A DNA stretch of 35,882 nt from UBA8514 sp050251415 (GTDB taxonomy: Bacteria; Bacillota; Clostridia; Lachnospirales; Anaerotignaceae), in the NCBI GenBank assembly GCA_050251415.1, contig JBFWMT010000025.1:1-35882 (forward strand), written 5' to 3'. Positions 6,025 to 14,263 of this stretch are shown here, piece after piece; the stretch's first letter is position 1, and each line of letters opens with the position of its first letter. The notes under the pieces are model-generated. The model ran no database searches. It worked only from the letters and a program-made list of their open reading frames with translations, and was not told the DNA's origin. The translations under genes were made by a program, and so were the position numbers.

Positions 6025-7443
6025 TTATTCCGATTCTTCTTGAAAATCAGATACAAACATTACCCATCCGCTATTGAGAACCTTTAAATCTTCCACTTTA
6101 GACGGCTCTGGAATATAGAAACCCTTACGCCTTTCCTTTAATAAGGTTTTAATTTTTTCCATTCCAGTCTCTAAATCATGTACATCAATTGCTATTTCTT
6201 CAAAGTCTGGAGAAGTTAGGCGATACCCATCCTCATTTTTCTCCACAATAATGGGATACAATAGCTTTTCAGCGGTTTTACACATTCCCAATGAATACAA
6301 GTCGTCCATAACTTTAATTTCTTCTTTTTTATGGCTGGTTAAAACATGGGTATAGGTGTCCAAGGTAAATGCCACGGAATAATGACCCATAATTACAGAT
6401 ATTGTTTTTGAATCCATACCTCTTTCCATTGCTCTTGTAGCAAAAGTGTGCCTTAGGGCATGAAATGTAAACCGCCTTAAACCTGCTTTTTCAAGCACTC
6501 TATGATAATAATCACGAAAGGTTTTAGGCTCAATATAGCTTCCTAATTCATTAGTAACAACAAATCCACTGTCCGTATATGCCACGGATGCCAATTCCTT
6601 ATCCTTTTGCTGAACACCTTTCCATTTCTTCAGGTCCTCCAGTGCACCAGCCGAAATTGGTATAACGCGTACTGAATTTTTACTTTTCGGCGTATCCAAA
6701 ACAATTTCTGTTTTCTTCTTACCTGAATATGTATTAAGTCGGTTGAGTGTCCTTTTTATAGAAATGCAGGAATTAACAAAATCTATATCCTGCCATTGCA
6801 ATCCCAGCAGCTCTCCTATTCTAAGACCTGTTACAAACACCAGCCTTATAAACACCCCATAACGATGGTTATAGCTCTCTTGTATCAGTTTTTTCTGCTC
6901 CTCCAGTGTGAATATTTCAATTTCCTTATATTCACCTCTGGGGATTTGTACTCCATCGCAGGGATTATTTAAAATTAATCCCTCCTTCTGGGCTTGGGAC
7001 AATGCCTTATGTAAGCAGTTATTCATATTTTTAATGGTTTTAGGCGACAATTCTTCCTCTTCGTATTTATAGTTATACAGTCCTTGAATTACCTTAATTG
7101 TAAGTTCCTTTAACTTTATATCAGAAATTCCGTTAAAGTGGTTTTTGATATAGCCACGGTAACTAATAAAGGTGGACTGCTTTAAAGAATTTTTCATATA
7201 GGTCTCCAACCATTCCTCCAGCCATTGCCCCAGTGTAACAGTTCCTGTATCGTTAGTTTGCAGAAATCTTGTTTTATAGATTACCTTTTGCAATATTGCT
7301 TTTGCACCTTCTTTATTTGCTGCATAAAAAGAAGCCCGCTTGGGCTTTCCAGTTTGGTAATCTATACCGGTTGTAATACGAACCTCATATCGTCCGTCAC
7401 TTCTTTTTCTTATACTTCCCTCATTTGTACCTCTTCTGCTCAT
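6025..7443 (-). CDS. Tyrosine site-specific integrase with HicB-like C-terminal extension
   Basis: This 472-aa phage/ICE-type integrase catalyses excision and integration through a phosphotyrosine intermediate. The N-terminus (about 1-55, GSIRKRSDGRYEVRI) is an arm-binding domain, residues about 70-165 a core-binding SAM-like domain, and 175-370 the catalytic domain. Expected active-site residues are present: R208 (TGLRIGE), a lysine near 253-255, H328-A-L-R331, H354 (MGH) and nucleophile Y364 (DTYTHV). The ATG at 7443 follows an AGGGGGG site and lies 12 nt after the excisionase-like gene. Residues about 395-466 (YPIIVEKNEDGYRLTSPDF, later GFYIPEPS) are additional and resemble a HicB antitoxin fold. 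The gene's 3' end probably faces one end of the element. Confidence 0.93.
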   Translation of the reverse strand: MSRRGTNEGSIRKRSDGRYEVRITTGIDYQTGKPKRASFYAANKEGAKAILQKVIYKTRFLQTNDTGTVTLGQWLEEWLETYMKNSLKQSTFISYRGYIKNHFNGISDIKLKELTIKVIQGLYNYKYEEEELSPKTIKNMNNCLHKALSQAQKEGLILNNPCDGVQIPRGEYKEIEIFTLEEQKKLIQESYNHRYGVFIRLVFVTGLRIGELLGLQWQDIDFVNSCISIKRTLNRLNTYSGKKKTEIVLDTPKSKNSVRVIPISAGALEDLKKWKGVQQKDKELASVAYTDSGFVVTNELGSYIEPKTFRDYYHRVLEKAGLRRFTFHALRHTFATRAMERGMDSKTISVIMGHYSVAFTLDTYTHVLTSHKKEEIKVMDDLYSLGMCKTAEKLLYPIIVEKNEDGYRLTSPDFEEIAIDVHDLETGMEKIKTLLKERRKGFYIPEPSKVEDLKVLNSGWVMFVSDFQEESE

Positions 7444-7455
7444 TGTAATTCCCCC

Positions 7456-7662
7456 CTAATTAACGTTTTGAGCGACATTGCCAATCCACTCAATAAATTT
7501 ATCTCGGGCAACCATTTTTCTGGTGCCGATTCTTATGGTAGGAAAGTCCTGTCTGTTAAATAAGGCATAGGCATTTGTTCTGGAAATCCCCAAAACATTG
7601 CTAACTGCCAGTGCGTTTAATACAAGTGGCAAGTCTTCATAATTTTTATACATATTTTCCAA
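7456..7662 (-). CDS. Excisionase-like helix-turn-helix protein (68 aa)
   Basis: This small protein carries an excisionase-type winged helix: LVLNALAVSNVLGISRTNAYALF is cut here to its core VLGISRTNAYALF, followed by PTIRIGTRKMVARDKFIEWI. It lies 12 nt upstream of the integrase gene in the same direction, the usual xis-int order. The start is a TTG at 7662, because AAGGAG lies 8 nt upstream of it. The ATG three codons later is too far from that site. It would bind the element ends and favour excision. Confidence 0.8.
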   Translation of the reverse strand: MENMYKNYEDLPLVLNALAVSNVLGISRTNAYALFNRQDFPTIRIGTRKMVARDKFIEWIGNVAQNVN

Positions 7663-7752
7663 AGTATCATCTCCTTAATTTTTTTTACTTATTTGTAGAC
7701 CTCATTATATTTTTTTATATATAAGTATAATATTTGTACAAAAATTATGATT

Positions 7753-8790
7753 TTACTGTTGTTCATTAATTAAAGACAGCAAGCTGGGCAGTTCATTGAA
7801 CCCACTTCTTTCACCTAGTGTAATGGGGTTAATATCATTACAATAAAGAATATCCAAAACTTTTTTAATTTGGCTTTCCTTTGCAATTTTTTGCTTCACC
7901 AGAATTTTTTGAGCTAATCTCAAGTTATGACGGATAGCTGTTTCGCTTATTAAACAAACTGCAATCTTCTTATATTTGTCCTTGATATTTAATGTCTCAA
8001 CCTTTTTAATTGCGGTTTTATATTTATAGTGCGTACCATAAGTTAAGAACTTTTCGCCATATTTCTTTATAACATTTTCGCTGTTTTCAATCATTTCGCA
8101 TATGCAACCTATTTCGCTAATATTATTTTCCTTGCACATGCCTCTAATTTGTTCCCGCAAGATGTAGTCACATAGCTTCACTTCCATTCTTAACGTACCA
8201 TACTTGTAATTTGCTTCCTCCTCTGAATAACCAATATCCAGCAATTGCCTATATTTGTTATAAAGCGTAAACTCCGTACTTTTTGATACTGCATCAAAGG
8301 AGTTTTCAAATATAATATTTTTTGAACCTGGTTTATATTTATTTCTATAATTTTTGTCTAGGCCTTTTCTTTTCGCCAATGCTATGTATGCCATAACTTC
8401 TTCGTCGCTATCCGTTTGTATATCTACTGTAAAATCAACGCGGCCAACTTTAAATTGACTAAGACATAAATTCAAATTCTCTTCTTCAAAAGCGTTATCC
8501 ACTGCGAAAAAAACTTTATTAATGTCTCTAAGTAAAGGATTAAAGAGAATATTTTCATCATCTCCGTAAATTGCATTCAAATTAACAATGAGCCTTAATA
8601 CAGTAGGCACTCCTCCCCGGAACTGTAAAAACATGCGAATACCAGGTGACTTCATATAACAATGATAATCATTTCCTCTTCCGGAATAATTCTTAAATTC
8701 ACCTCTAGTTACCTTCATAATCCCCTCACTCTCATTTCTAGTAATAACTCTAATAAATTCCAATGTGTGTACCGAAAAATTTTTTTCCAT
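7753..8790 (-). CDS. Probable replication initiator / relaxase-like protein
   Basis: This 345-aa protein starts at ATG 8790, 8 nt after AGGAGG. It has features I associate with rolling-circle Rep proteins of small plasmids and integrative elements: a central KVGRVDFTVDIQ strand, later STEFTLYNKYRQL, then LRMEVKL, followed by a helical C-terminus. I could not point to a clear HUH metal motif or prove the catalytic tyrosine, so the call rests on overall pattern and position. It is 90 bp upstream of xis-int on the same strand, the rep-xis-int order of several Firmicutes integrative mobilizable elements. It may initiate replication or mobilisation of the excised circle. Confidence 0.5.
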   Translation of the reverse strand: MEKNFSVHTLEFIRVITRNESEGIMKVTRGEFKNYSGRGNDYHCYMKSPGIRMFLQFRGGVPTVLRLIVNLNAIYGDDENILFNPLLRDINKVFFAVDNAFEEENLNLCLSQFKVGRVDFTVDIQTDSDEEVMAYIALAKRKGLDKNYRNKYKPGSKNIIFENSFDAVSKSTEFTLYNKYRQLLDIGYSEEEANYKYGTLRMEVKLCDYILREQIRGMCKENNISEIGCICEMIENSENVIKKYGEKFLTYGTHYKYKTAIKKVETLNIKDKYKKIAVCLISETAIRHNLRLAQKILVKQKIAKESQIKKVLDILYCNDINPITLGERSGFNELPSLLSLINEQQ

Positions 8791-9282
8791 TTTAAATTCC
8801 TCCTTGTAAACTATTTTTTATATGACAAGAAACTTATAATTAATTTAAAATTATGTTCCTTACATATAAAAAAATAATTACTGAGGCGCGGACATCATTA
8901 GAGGTAAAAATGTAAGAGAATGGTAATATAAAAATGATAGTTAAAGTAGTTTTTCTGCTAACACCGCTTACAATATATTAAACTATAAGCTTTGATTACG
9001 TAACGTCTTCATTACTTTGTAAAATGTTCTACCCTTCTCTAGCTTTCTAAAAAATAACAATTTATTAGTTCAGCAACTAGAGGTTAATAAATATATTATG
9101 CCACATTTCATCAAAAGCGCACTGATACTTATATTTTTACTATATCTATCTTTTCATCTTTTCATCTTTTACAGTTTAAGTATTAGTAAAACTATGCTAA
9201 AATGGTTTTATCGTGTTTGTTAAGATTAACTATCATTCCTATATAGCCTACAAGCTTAAAATTGAAAAAGGAGATTAATGTG
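8791..9282. other. Divergent intergenic region between rep-like gene and orphan gene
   Basis: This 492-bp AT-rich stretch has no credible gene. It separates two divergent genes, so it must hold both promoters. Visible features are a TTACGTAA palindrome (8996-9003), a GC-richer patch GAGGCGCGGAC (8883-8893), tandem CTTTTCAT units near 9149-9168, and TGCTAAAAT about 65 nt before the orphan gene (near 9196), which may be an extended -10 box. An origin for the rep-like protein could lie here, but I see no clear nick-site hairpin. Confidence 0.4.
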
Positions 9283-11076
9283 ATGGATGAAAGAGGAAGA
9301 TACTACGATGAATTTAACGAATATTGCCAATTTAATGGATTAAAGTATGACGTATATTATGATGATGAAGATGACGAGGTTTCTGTATTAAATGGACATA
9401 AAAAAGTATCTTCCTGTTTTATAGAAATAACTGCAATATATTCATTAAAAAATAATTATATAGTTTCATTCCAATTTGATATTGATGCCAATTTTGATGC
9501 AGAGTTGTTTCAAATAGGTAATATTTTTGTTTCCAAAGATACTTTTAGATTTAATTTTACTGAATATAACCTTGTTACTTCCTTTATTAAAACGATAAGC
9601 AAAGATTCAATAAATGATATTCATACTTTGAAAACGATTACAAAACACTATATTACGTTTATTATTGAAAATAGGCTATCTAACTTTAGTCGTCGATGTA
9701 AAATTGGGTGGGATGTTGACATTACCGATAGTATTATTTTCAGCGGCGTGACCCACCGATGCCAAGGCTCATTAAACCCTCTAAATTCAACTCTCTTTGA
9801 AATAAAAAGTTATGAATTTAATAAAATAGTTAGGGATTGTGACCTTTATAAGGTTGCTGATTCAGATTATTGCAATGGTACCTCTTCAAAAAATGAAAAA
9901 AAAGACCTAATGAATCAGTCTCTTGAAATAATAATGCCTATACTGCAAAAAAATCCAGATTTATGTATTCTATTGTCTTATGACATTTTGGCGTTAACAT
10001 ATCGTTTTTTGAATACAAATTTATTTGAGGAAAGATTACCTCTTTGTATATGTGGAATAAACAATAAAATTTCACCTAAAGTAGTTGCAAATATTTTCTG
10101 CAACATGCATTCTTTCGATGCAAAGCGTGCAAATACAATAAACAAAAAGACATCTATAGATTATAACAGTGTATTTAATAACCTAAGTGACTATTATCTA
10201 TATTCAGATATAACTTTTCTAATTGAAGATAAACTAGGTTTTAATAAGCGAAAAAATAATGACTTGGTAAAAATTATACGAGACACAATTGAAGACAACA
10301 TAAATTATTTTCCGGTATTTGTTACAAGTAACGATGTAAGCAAAAGTGAATTTATTACCGTAGATATTTCTAACATTAAAGACTTTCCAAATTCAACAAA
10401 GATAAATGAAATAACTGACTTGAAAATTGCAATTAATAGGCTGTTATTAGAGTTCATACTATTTATCTATACCCTTTCAAATGATATTTATTGGCGAAGT
10501 GGATTCAACGAGACAGAAAATTTTATTGAACGAACGGCTGGTGAACTCCTAAGGTCATTTTCAGCGCTTGACAATTTGGATAGTAATATAGAAAACCAAT
10601 ACTTATTATACCTAAATGCAATGGCTTATTTTTTCGTATTTCTAAATCAAAATGAGCTTACCGGTTTTTCAAAAAAGCTTGAAAAACTGTGTTTTGAAGT
10701 ATTTAAAGCAAGAGCTACCCATTCAATAAATATACCGCTTTCTAAAGATATGGTACTAGAAAATTTCAACGCCTATGTTGTTTCTATATTTATAGATAAA
10801 ACAATAGTCCCAGATTACTTTTACTTTGAAGGCATTGAAAAAAGAGGTGAAAGAGAGCATTGTTACTACTTAGAATATAATAAATTCTATTCCCATTTTT
10901 TAAAGGAAAAGCCTATAATTTCAAGGTCTGAAAAGGACTTCCTACATATTTTAAAGGACTATGAGCTAATAAAAACAAAGGGTAATGTTTCCTATGGAGT
11001 GGAACGTAAATTTGAAGGAATGGGAAAAAAGATATATGTTCTAGCTGTACTTAAGGAAAAAATCAATATTTTCTAA
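9283..11076 (+). CDS. Orphan 597-aa protein of unknown function
   Basis: The gene starts at ATG 9283 (or the GTG just before), 9 nt after AAGGAG. It is markedly AT-rich and uses lysine, asparagine and isoleucine codons heavily, unlike the following cluster. I recognise no family with confidence. The acidic N-terminus (YYDDEDDEV) leads to a mixed alpha/beta region and a RRCKIGWDVD motif. A central stretch ending LPLCICGINNKISPKVVANI, followed by SDITFLIED, sits where DUF927-type ATPases of mobile elements have Walker A and B. No GxxGxGK(S/T) is present, so ATPase activity is unlikely. The last ~70 residues look like a winged helix (SRSEKDFLHILKDYELIK). It is alone in its transcription unit. 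A replication accessory, regulatory or defence role is possible. Confidence 0.7.
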   Translation: MDERGRYYDEFNEYCQFNGLKYDVYYDDEDDEVSVLNGHKKVSSCFIEITAIYSLKNNYIVSFQFDIDANFDAELFQIGNIFVSKDTFRFNFTEYNLVTSFIKTISKDSINDIHTLKTITKHYITFIIENRLSNFSRRCKIGWDVDITDSIIFSGVTHRCQGSLNPLNSTLFEIKSYEFNKIVRDCDLYKVADSDYCNGTSSKNEKKDLMNQSLEIIMPILQKNPDLCILLSYDILALTYRFLNTNLFEERLPLCICGINNKISPKVVANIFCNMHSFDAKRANTINKKTSIDYNSVFNNLSDYYLYSDITFLIEDKLGFNKRKNNDLVKIIRDTIEDNINYFPVFVTSNDVSKSEFITVDISNIKDFPNSTKINEITDLKIAINRLLLEFILFIYTLSNDIYWRSGFNETENFIERTAGELLRSFSALDNLDSNIENQYLLYLNAMAYFFVFLNQNELTGFSKKLEKLCFEVFKARATHSINIPLSKDMVLENFNAYVVSIFIDKTIVPDYFYFEGIEKRGEREHCYYLEYNKFYSHFLKEKPIISRSEKDFLHILKDYELIKTKGNVSYGVERKFEGMGKKIYVLAVLKEKINIF

Positions 11077-11210
11077 AGTGGTTACACAGTTTGTTTATTT
11101 CGATTTTTCTTTGTAATATTTCAATCATAAAAAAGGAGTGCGGGCATATGCAGTGCTTATTGCCTTTATTATTAGTAAGAAAAATATTTGGAAGTTTATA
11201 AAAGTTTATC

Positions 11211-11266
11211 TTGACTTAAAGTGCTTTAAACATTATGATGTTAATAACACTATACTGTTTAAAGCA
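11211..11266 (+). promoter_or_regulatory. Strong promoter overlapped by an 11-bp inverted repeat (operator)
   Basis: TTGACT (11211-11216), a 17-bp spacer and TATGAT (11234-11239) form a near-consensus promoter for the PadR cluster. TGCTTTAAACA (11222-11232) and its exact inverse (11256-11266) flank the -10 and start region. Such a repeat is well placed for repression, and the first gene of the operon encodes a PadR-family regulator that may bind it. Confidence 0.75.
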
Positions 11267-11300
11267 TTGTTAATATTTTTTATTTTGGGAGGATGAAAAA

Positions 11301-11648
11301 ATGGCACCATTAAATTATGGAAGGCATTTGCCTGCATTTATTTTACTATTTTTAGCAAAAGGTTCAACTTATGGTTCTGCTTTAATGAACCAGATGAAAG
11401 AAAGTATGCCATATTATTTTGATGATTCACCTGCAATATACCGTGCCCTTGGTGAACTTGAAAAATCTGGGTCAGTTATCTGTAATTGGGACACATCGTC
11501 ATCTGGGGCAGCAAAAAAATACTACACCATAACCGAAATAGGGCTTCAAAAATTAATTGAATTTAAAGAGGACATTGAAATAAGAAAGAAAAATGCCGAA
11601 TTTTTTTTGTTAGAATTTGAGGCATTAGAGAACGGAGGAAAAAAATAA
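11301..11648 (+). CDS. PadR-family transcriptional regulator
   Basis: This 115-aa protein shows the PadR winged-helix pattern: LPAFILLFLAKGSTYGSALMN at the N-terminus (core AKGSTYGSAL), then SPAIYRALGELEKSG, the wing strand AKKYYTITEIGLQKL, and a C-terminal dimer helix. PadR proteins are usually repressors that bind inverted repeats near their own promoter. An ideal inverted repeat overlaps the promoter 35 bp upstream. The start follows GGGAGG. Its stop shares one base with the next start codon (TAATG), so it is coupled to the permease genes. The signal it senses is unknown; the operon suggests a metal or chelate. Confidence 0.85.
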   Translation: MAPLNYGRHLPAFILLFLAKGSTYGSALMNQMKESMPYYFDDSPAIYRALGELEKSGSVICNWDTSSSGAAKKYYTITEIGLQKLIEFKEDIEIRKKNAEFFLLEFEALENGGKK

Positions 11649-12124
11649 TGACATCAATAGCTTTATACTCAATTGCTTTTATTTCTTTACTTTTTTCTTT
11701 TATAAATGACAAAGAAAAAAGTATTAAAGGTCTTAAAACAGCATGGAAATCATTTAAAAATCTGATGCCTAGTGTTATAAGCGTTATGCTGTTTGTTGGC
11801 ATTACTCTTTCATTATTGGATAAAAATATGATTTCCAGTATAATTGGTGCAAAGTCAGGCATTTTAGGTGTAGCAATAGCTTTAATACTAGGTTCTATTA
11901 CATTAATCCCAAGCTTTGTTGCATTTCCGCTTGGAGGTGCTTTGCTAAATGCAGGTGCAGGATATGCACAAATTGCTGCGTTCGTTTCAACGGTAATGGC
12001 AGTGGGAATTATAACCTTGCCAATTGAAATAAAATATTTTAACAAAAATTTTGCAATAAAGCGTAATATTTGGGCGTTTTTTATATGTGTTACATTTACC
12101 GTAGTGATAGGGGTGGTTATGTAG
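11648..12124 (+). CDS. Permease half, UPF0718/ArsP-like (part 1)
   Basis: This 158-aa integral membrane protein has about four or five membrane segments. It carries a motif typical of the UPF0718/ArsP-type permease family, IPSFVAFPLGGALLNAGAG, with a later acidic residue in LPIEIKYF. Family members are usually one protein of about 300 aa with two such repeats. Here the second repeat is in the next gene, so the pair probably forms a split transporter. The substrate is unknown; relatives export arsenicals or other small compounds. It overlaps the PadR gene by one base and ends one base before its partner. Confidence 0.7.
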   Translation: MTSIALYSIAFISLLFSFINDKEKSIKGLKTAWKSFKNLMPSVISVMLFVGITLSLLDKNMISSIIGAKSGILGVAIALILGSITLIPSFVAFPLGGALLNAGAGYAQIAAFVSTVMAVGIITLPIEIKYFNKNFAIKRNIWAFFICVTFTVVIGVVM

Positions 12125-12125
12125 T

Positions 12126-12653
12126 ATGAAGATTTTAAAAACCTATAGGTGGAGTATTATTTTATTACTGGTTGTTTTGGTAATGTATTTGTACAATAGC
12201 GCTCTTGGAATTGAGGCATCTAAAATAACATTATCCAATTTGGAACAAATGCTTTCTCTTGTCCCCCCTATTTTTATAATTATGGGCTTAATGGATGTAT
12301 GGGTTCCAAAGGAAACCCTTACTAAATATATGGGCAAGGAAGCTGGTATAAAAGGACTTTTGATCGCCTTCATTCTTGGAACAGCAGCCGCAGGACCGTT
12401 ATATGTAGCATTTCCTATTGGTGTTATGCTTTTAAAAAAAGGTGCAAGATTATCTAATATCATCTTCTTTTTAGGGGTATGGTCAACAACAAAACTTCCA
12501 GTAATGCTGTTTGAAATAGCATCCATAGGGCTTAAATTTACCTTAATTCACATTTTTGTTAGTCTTCCACTGTATTTGCTTGTAGCATATTTAATTGAAA
12601 AAAGTGAACAAAAAAATGAAATAAACAGCATATATAAATTTGATATGGATTAG
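12126..12653 (+). CDS. Permease half, UPF0718/ArsP-like (part 2)
   Basis: This 175-aa membrane protein repeats the core motif of its upstream partner: GPLYVAFPIGVMLLKKGA, followed by WSTTKLPVMLFE. About five membrane segments are visible. The shared AFP[LI]G...GA core in both proteins indicates two homologous halves that together match a full-length UPF0718-type permease. The gene starts one base after the previous stop. A 16-bp stem follows its stop and may reduce read-through to the methyltransferase. Confidence 0.7.
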   Translation: MKILKTYRWSIILLLVVLVMYLYNSALGIEASKITLSNLEQMLSLVPPIFIIMGLMDVWVPKETLTKYMGKEAGIKGLLIAFILGTAAAGPLYVAFPIGVMLLKKGARLSNIIFFLGVWSTTKLPVMLFEIASIGLKFTLIHIFVSLPLYLLVAYLIEKSEQKNEINSIYKFDMD

Positions 12654-12675
12654 CAACGACTTCAGATAAATAATA

Positions 12676-12713
12676 TTGTCAATAAGCAGTAATATTCTAC
12701 TGTTTGTTGACAA
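12676..12713 (+). repeat. 16-bp stem-loop between permease and methyltransferase genes
   Basis: The arms at 12676-12691 and 12698-12713 pair fully as plus-strand RNA with two G-U wobbles and a 6-nt loop. On the minus strand the same positions would be A-C mismatches, so selection acted on rightward RNA. No T-tract follows, so it may be an mRNA-stabilising or regulatory stem rather than a terminator. Confidence 0.6.
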
Positions 12714-12832
12714 ATTAAGGAAAGTGAATTACAATTAAAAAAGGTTGCATATGAAATGCATTTTATCACTTGAAGACCGTTGTAAAGATAAAAAATCAAA
12801 ATTTAATAATATCATGAAGATATTTTAGTTGC

Positions 12833-12866
12833 TAAGAAGGCTCAATTTGTGTCTTCTTTTTTTATT
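12833..12866 (+). terminator. Weak terminator before the methyltransferase gene
   Basis: AAGAAG and CTTCTT form a 6-bp stem with a 13-nt loop, followed by a T-rich run (TTTTTATTTTG). It lies just before the methyltransferase start and could attenuate the second half of the cluster. Confidence 0.4.
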
Positions 12867-12880
12867 TTGTAAAGAAATGG

Positions 12881-13702
12881 GTGGTTATTATTAAAATTGA
12901 AGAGATTAAGGAAAAGTGGTGTTTTAAGTCAAGTAATAAAAAGGCAACCGTAGATATGTGGGACTCCATGGCAAATAGTTTTGGAGCAGACCTACTTCCT
13001 ACATTTGAAGGCAATAAGTTTCTAAAGCTTATTGATAGGCACAAAATGATTGACAATAATTCAATGATTCTTGACGTAGGTTGTGGTACAGGGAGTTATG
13101 CGATTGCCCTTGCAGGCCACTGTAAAAAAGTTATTGGTATTGACCTTTCACCAAAAATGATTGAAATTGCAAAAGAACGTGCCATTAAAGAAAACATAGC
13201 AAATGTAGAATTCTATTGTATGGATTGGCATGAAATGGATTTATCAAAGGAAGGTTATGAAGACAACTTTGACCTTGTTTTTGCACACATGACCCCTGCG
13301 GTGCAAAGCTGGGACACTTTTTTAAAGCTTTCACAGGCTAGCCGTGGATGGTGTGCATTATCAAAACCAACTCGCCGTATTGACCCTGTATCAGATGCAG
13401 TTAAAAACCTTGTTGGAATATCTGAAAAGAGAGAAAGCAGTGACGACGATATTGTTTATGCCTTTGAATTGCTGTGGAGTAAAGGAGTGTGTCCTCTGCT
13501 TGAATATGAAAAACAAAAATGGCATATGAAAAAAAATTTTGAAGAAGCATATGGCCTTTATGTTAATAGATTAAAAACATATCGGCAGTTATCGTTGGAA
13601 GAAGAAGAAAAAGTGGTGGCATATCTTAAAAGTATCGCTAAAGACGGATTCATTTGTGAGGATGTTGATACCACCATTACGACAATGGTTTGGCATATTT
13701 AA
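12881..13702 (+). CDS. Class I SAM-dependent methyltransferase
   Basis: This protein of about 273 aa has a class I methyltransferase core: motif I MILDVGCGTGSYAIALA, an acidic strand-2 end (VIGIDLSPKMIEIAKERA) and a DLVFAHMTPAV motif IV. The C-terminal ~100 residues are a family-specific helical part. The start is uncertain: GTG 12881 has no good ribosome site, and no ATG exists in this frame before the conserved region. A GGGTGG lies 5-10 nt upstream of possible ATT starts. It is 19 nt before the FmdE gene. Methyltransferases of this sort recur next to FmdE proteins and FecCD-type importers; the substrate is unknown, perhaps an imported cofactor or metallophore. Confidence 0.85.
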   Translation: MVIIKIEEIKEKWCFKSSNKKATVDMWDSMANSFGADLLPTFEGNKFLKLIDRHKMIDNNSMILDVGCGTGSYAIALAGHCKKVIGIDLSPKMIEIAKERAIKENIANVEFYCMDWHEMDLSKEGYEDNFDLVFAHMTPAVQSWDTFLKLSQASRGWCALSKPTRRIDPVSDAVKNLVGISEKRESSDDDIVYAFELLWSKGVCPLLEYEKQKWHMKKNFEEAYGLYVNRLKTYRQLSLEEEEKVVAYLKSIAKDGFICEDVDTTITTMVWHI

Positions 13703-13721
13703 AAAATAGGAGGGTCAAAAA

Positions 13722-14249
13722 ATGAATAGAGAATTGTGGAATAAGGCAGTTGAATTTCATGGACATGAGTGTCCTGGGCTTGCAATCGGCTTTAAGGCAT
13801 GTGAAGCAGCCGCACAAAAAATGGGAATAGGTGCTTCCGATGATGAAGAAATTGTTTGTGTTACAGAAAACGATGCATGCGGCGTTGATGCAGTGCAGTC
13901 AATATACAGTTGTACCATTGGGAAAGGCAATTTAATTTACCGAGGCACAGGGAAACAGGCTTTTTCCTTCTTTAACCGTGGAAACGGAGAAAAGCCGCGT
14001 GTATGCTTAAAGCCAGGTAAAAAGAAGGAATTGGATAGACAACAGTGGATGGATTATCTTTTAAATGCGCCTGTTGACGAAATATTTAGTTTTTCAGAGC
14101 CAAATTTTCAATTGCCTGAAAGAGCTAGACTTTTTGAAACCCTTGTTTGTGAAATTTGCGGAGAAGGTGCACCAGAACACAAAATGCATATACAAGATGG
14201 AAAAACGGTTTGTGAAGATTGCTTCAAAGAATATAAAAGAGGATGGTAA
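13722..14249 (+). CDS. FmdE-domain protein with C-terminal zinc ribbon
   Basis: This 175-aa protein starts with the FmdE domain: EFHGHECPGLAIGFKA at residues 11-26 and a TENDACGVDAVQ segment near 50, both with conserved His and Cys residues that suggest metal binding. GKGNLIYRGTGK follows. The tail has a zinc ribbon (CEICGEGAP ... CEDCF). FmdE is named after an operon for molybdenum formylmethanofuran dehydrogenase, but its biochemical role is unsettled. AGGAGG precedes the start. It sits between the methyltransferase and the ABC importer genes, which suggests it handles the imported metal or cofactor in the cytoplasm. Confidence 0.85.
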   Translation: MNRELWNKAVEFHGHECPGLAIGFKACEAAAQKMGIGASDDEEIVCVTENDACGVDAVQSIYSCTIGKGNLIYRGTGKQAFSFFNRGNGEKPRVCLKPGKKKELDRQQWMDYLLNAPVDEIFSFSEPNFQLPERARLFETLVCEICGEGAPEHKMHIQDGKTVCEDCFKEYKRGW

Positions 14250-14263
14250 AGGAGCATAATAAA

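Noticed and set aside
9140..9175. CTTTTCAT tandem units as plasmid iterons or CRISPR
   Set aside because: There are only about three short units with no spacers; they look like simple low-complexity repetition.
11563..12045. 160-codon minus-strand frame opposite the first permease gene
   Set aside because: It is a mirror of the hydrophobic codons in the permease gene with no independent signals.
12751..12828. A 25-codon frame upstream of the methyltransferase gene
   Set aside because: The short lysine-rich frame has only a weak AAGG-type site and no recognisable feature; it may be chance in AT-rich DNA.
13722..14249. Methanogen-style formylmethanofuran dehydrogenase operon
   Set aside because: FmdE domains occur widely in bacteria, and no formylmethanofuran dehydrogenase subunit is present here.
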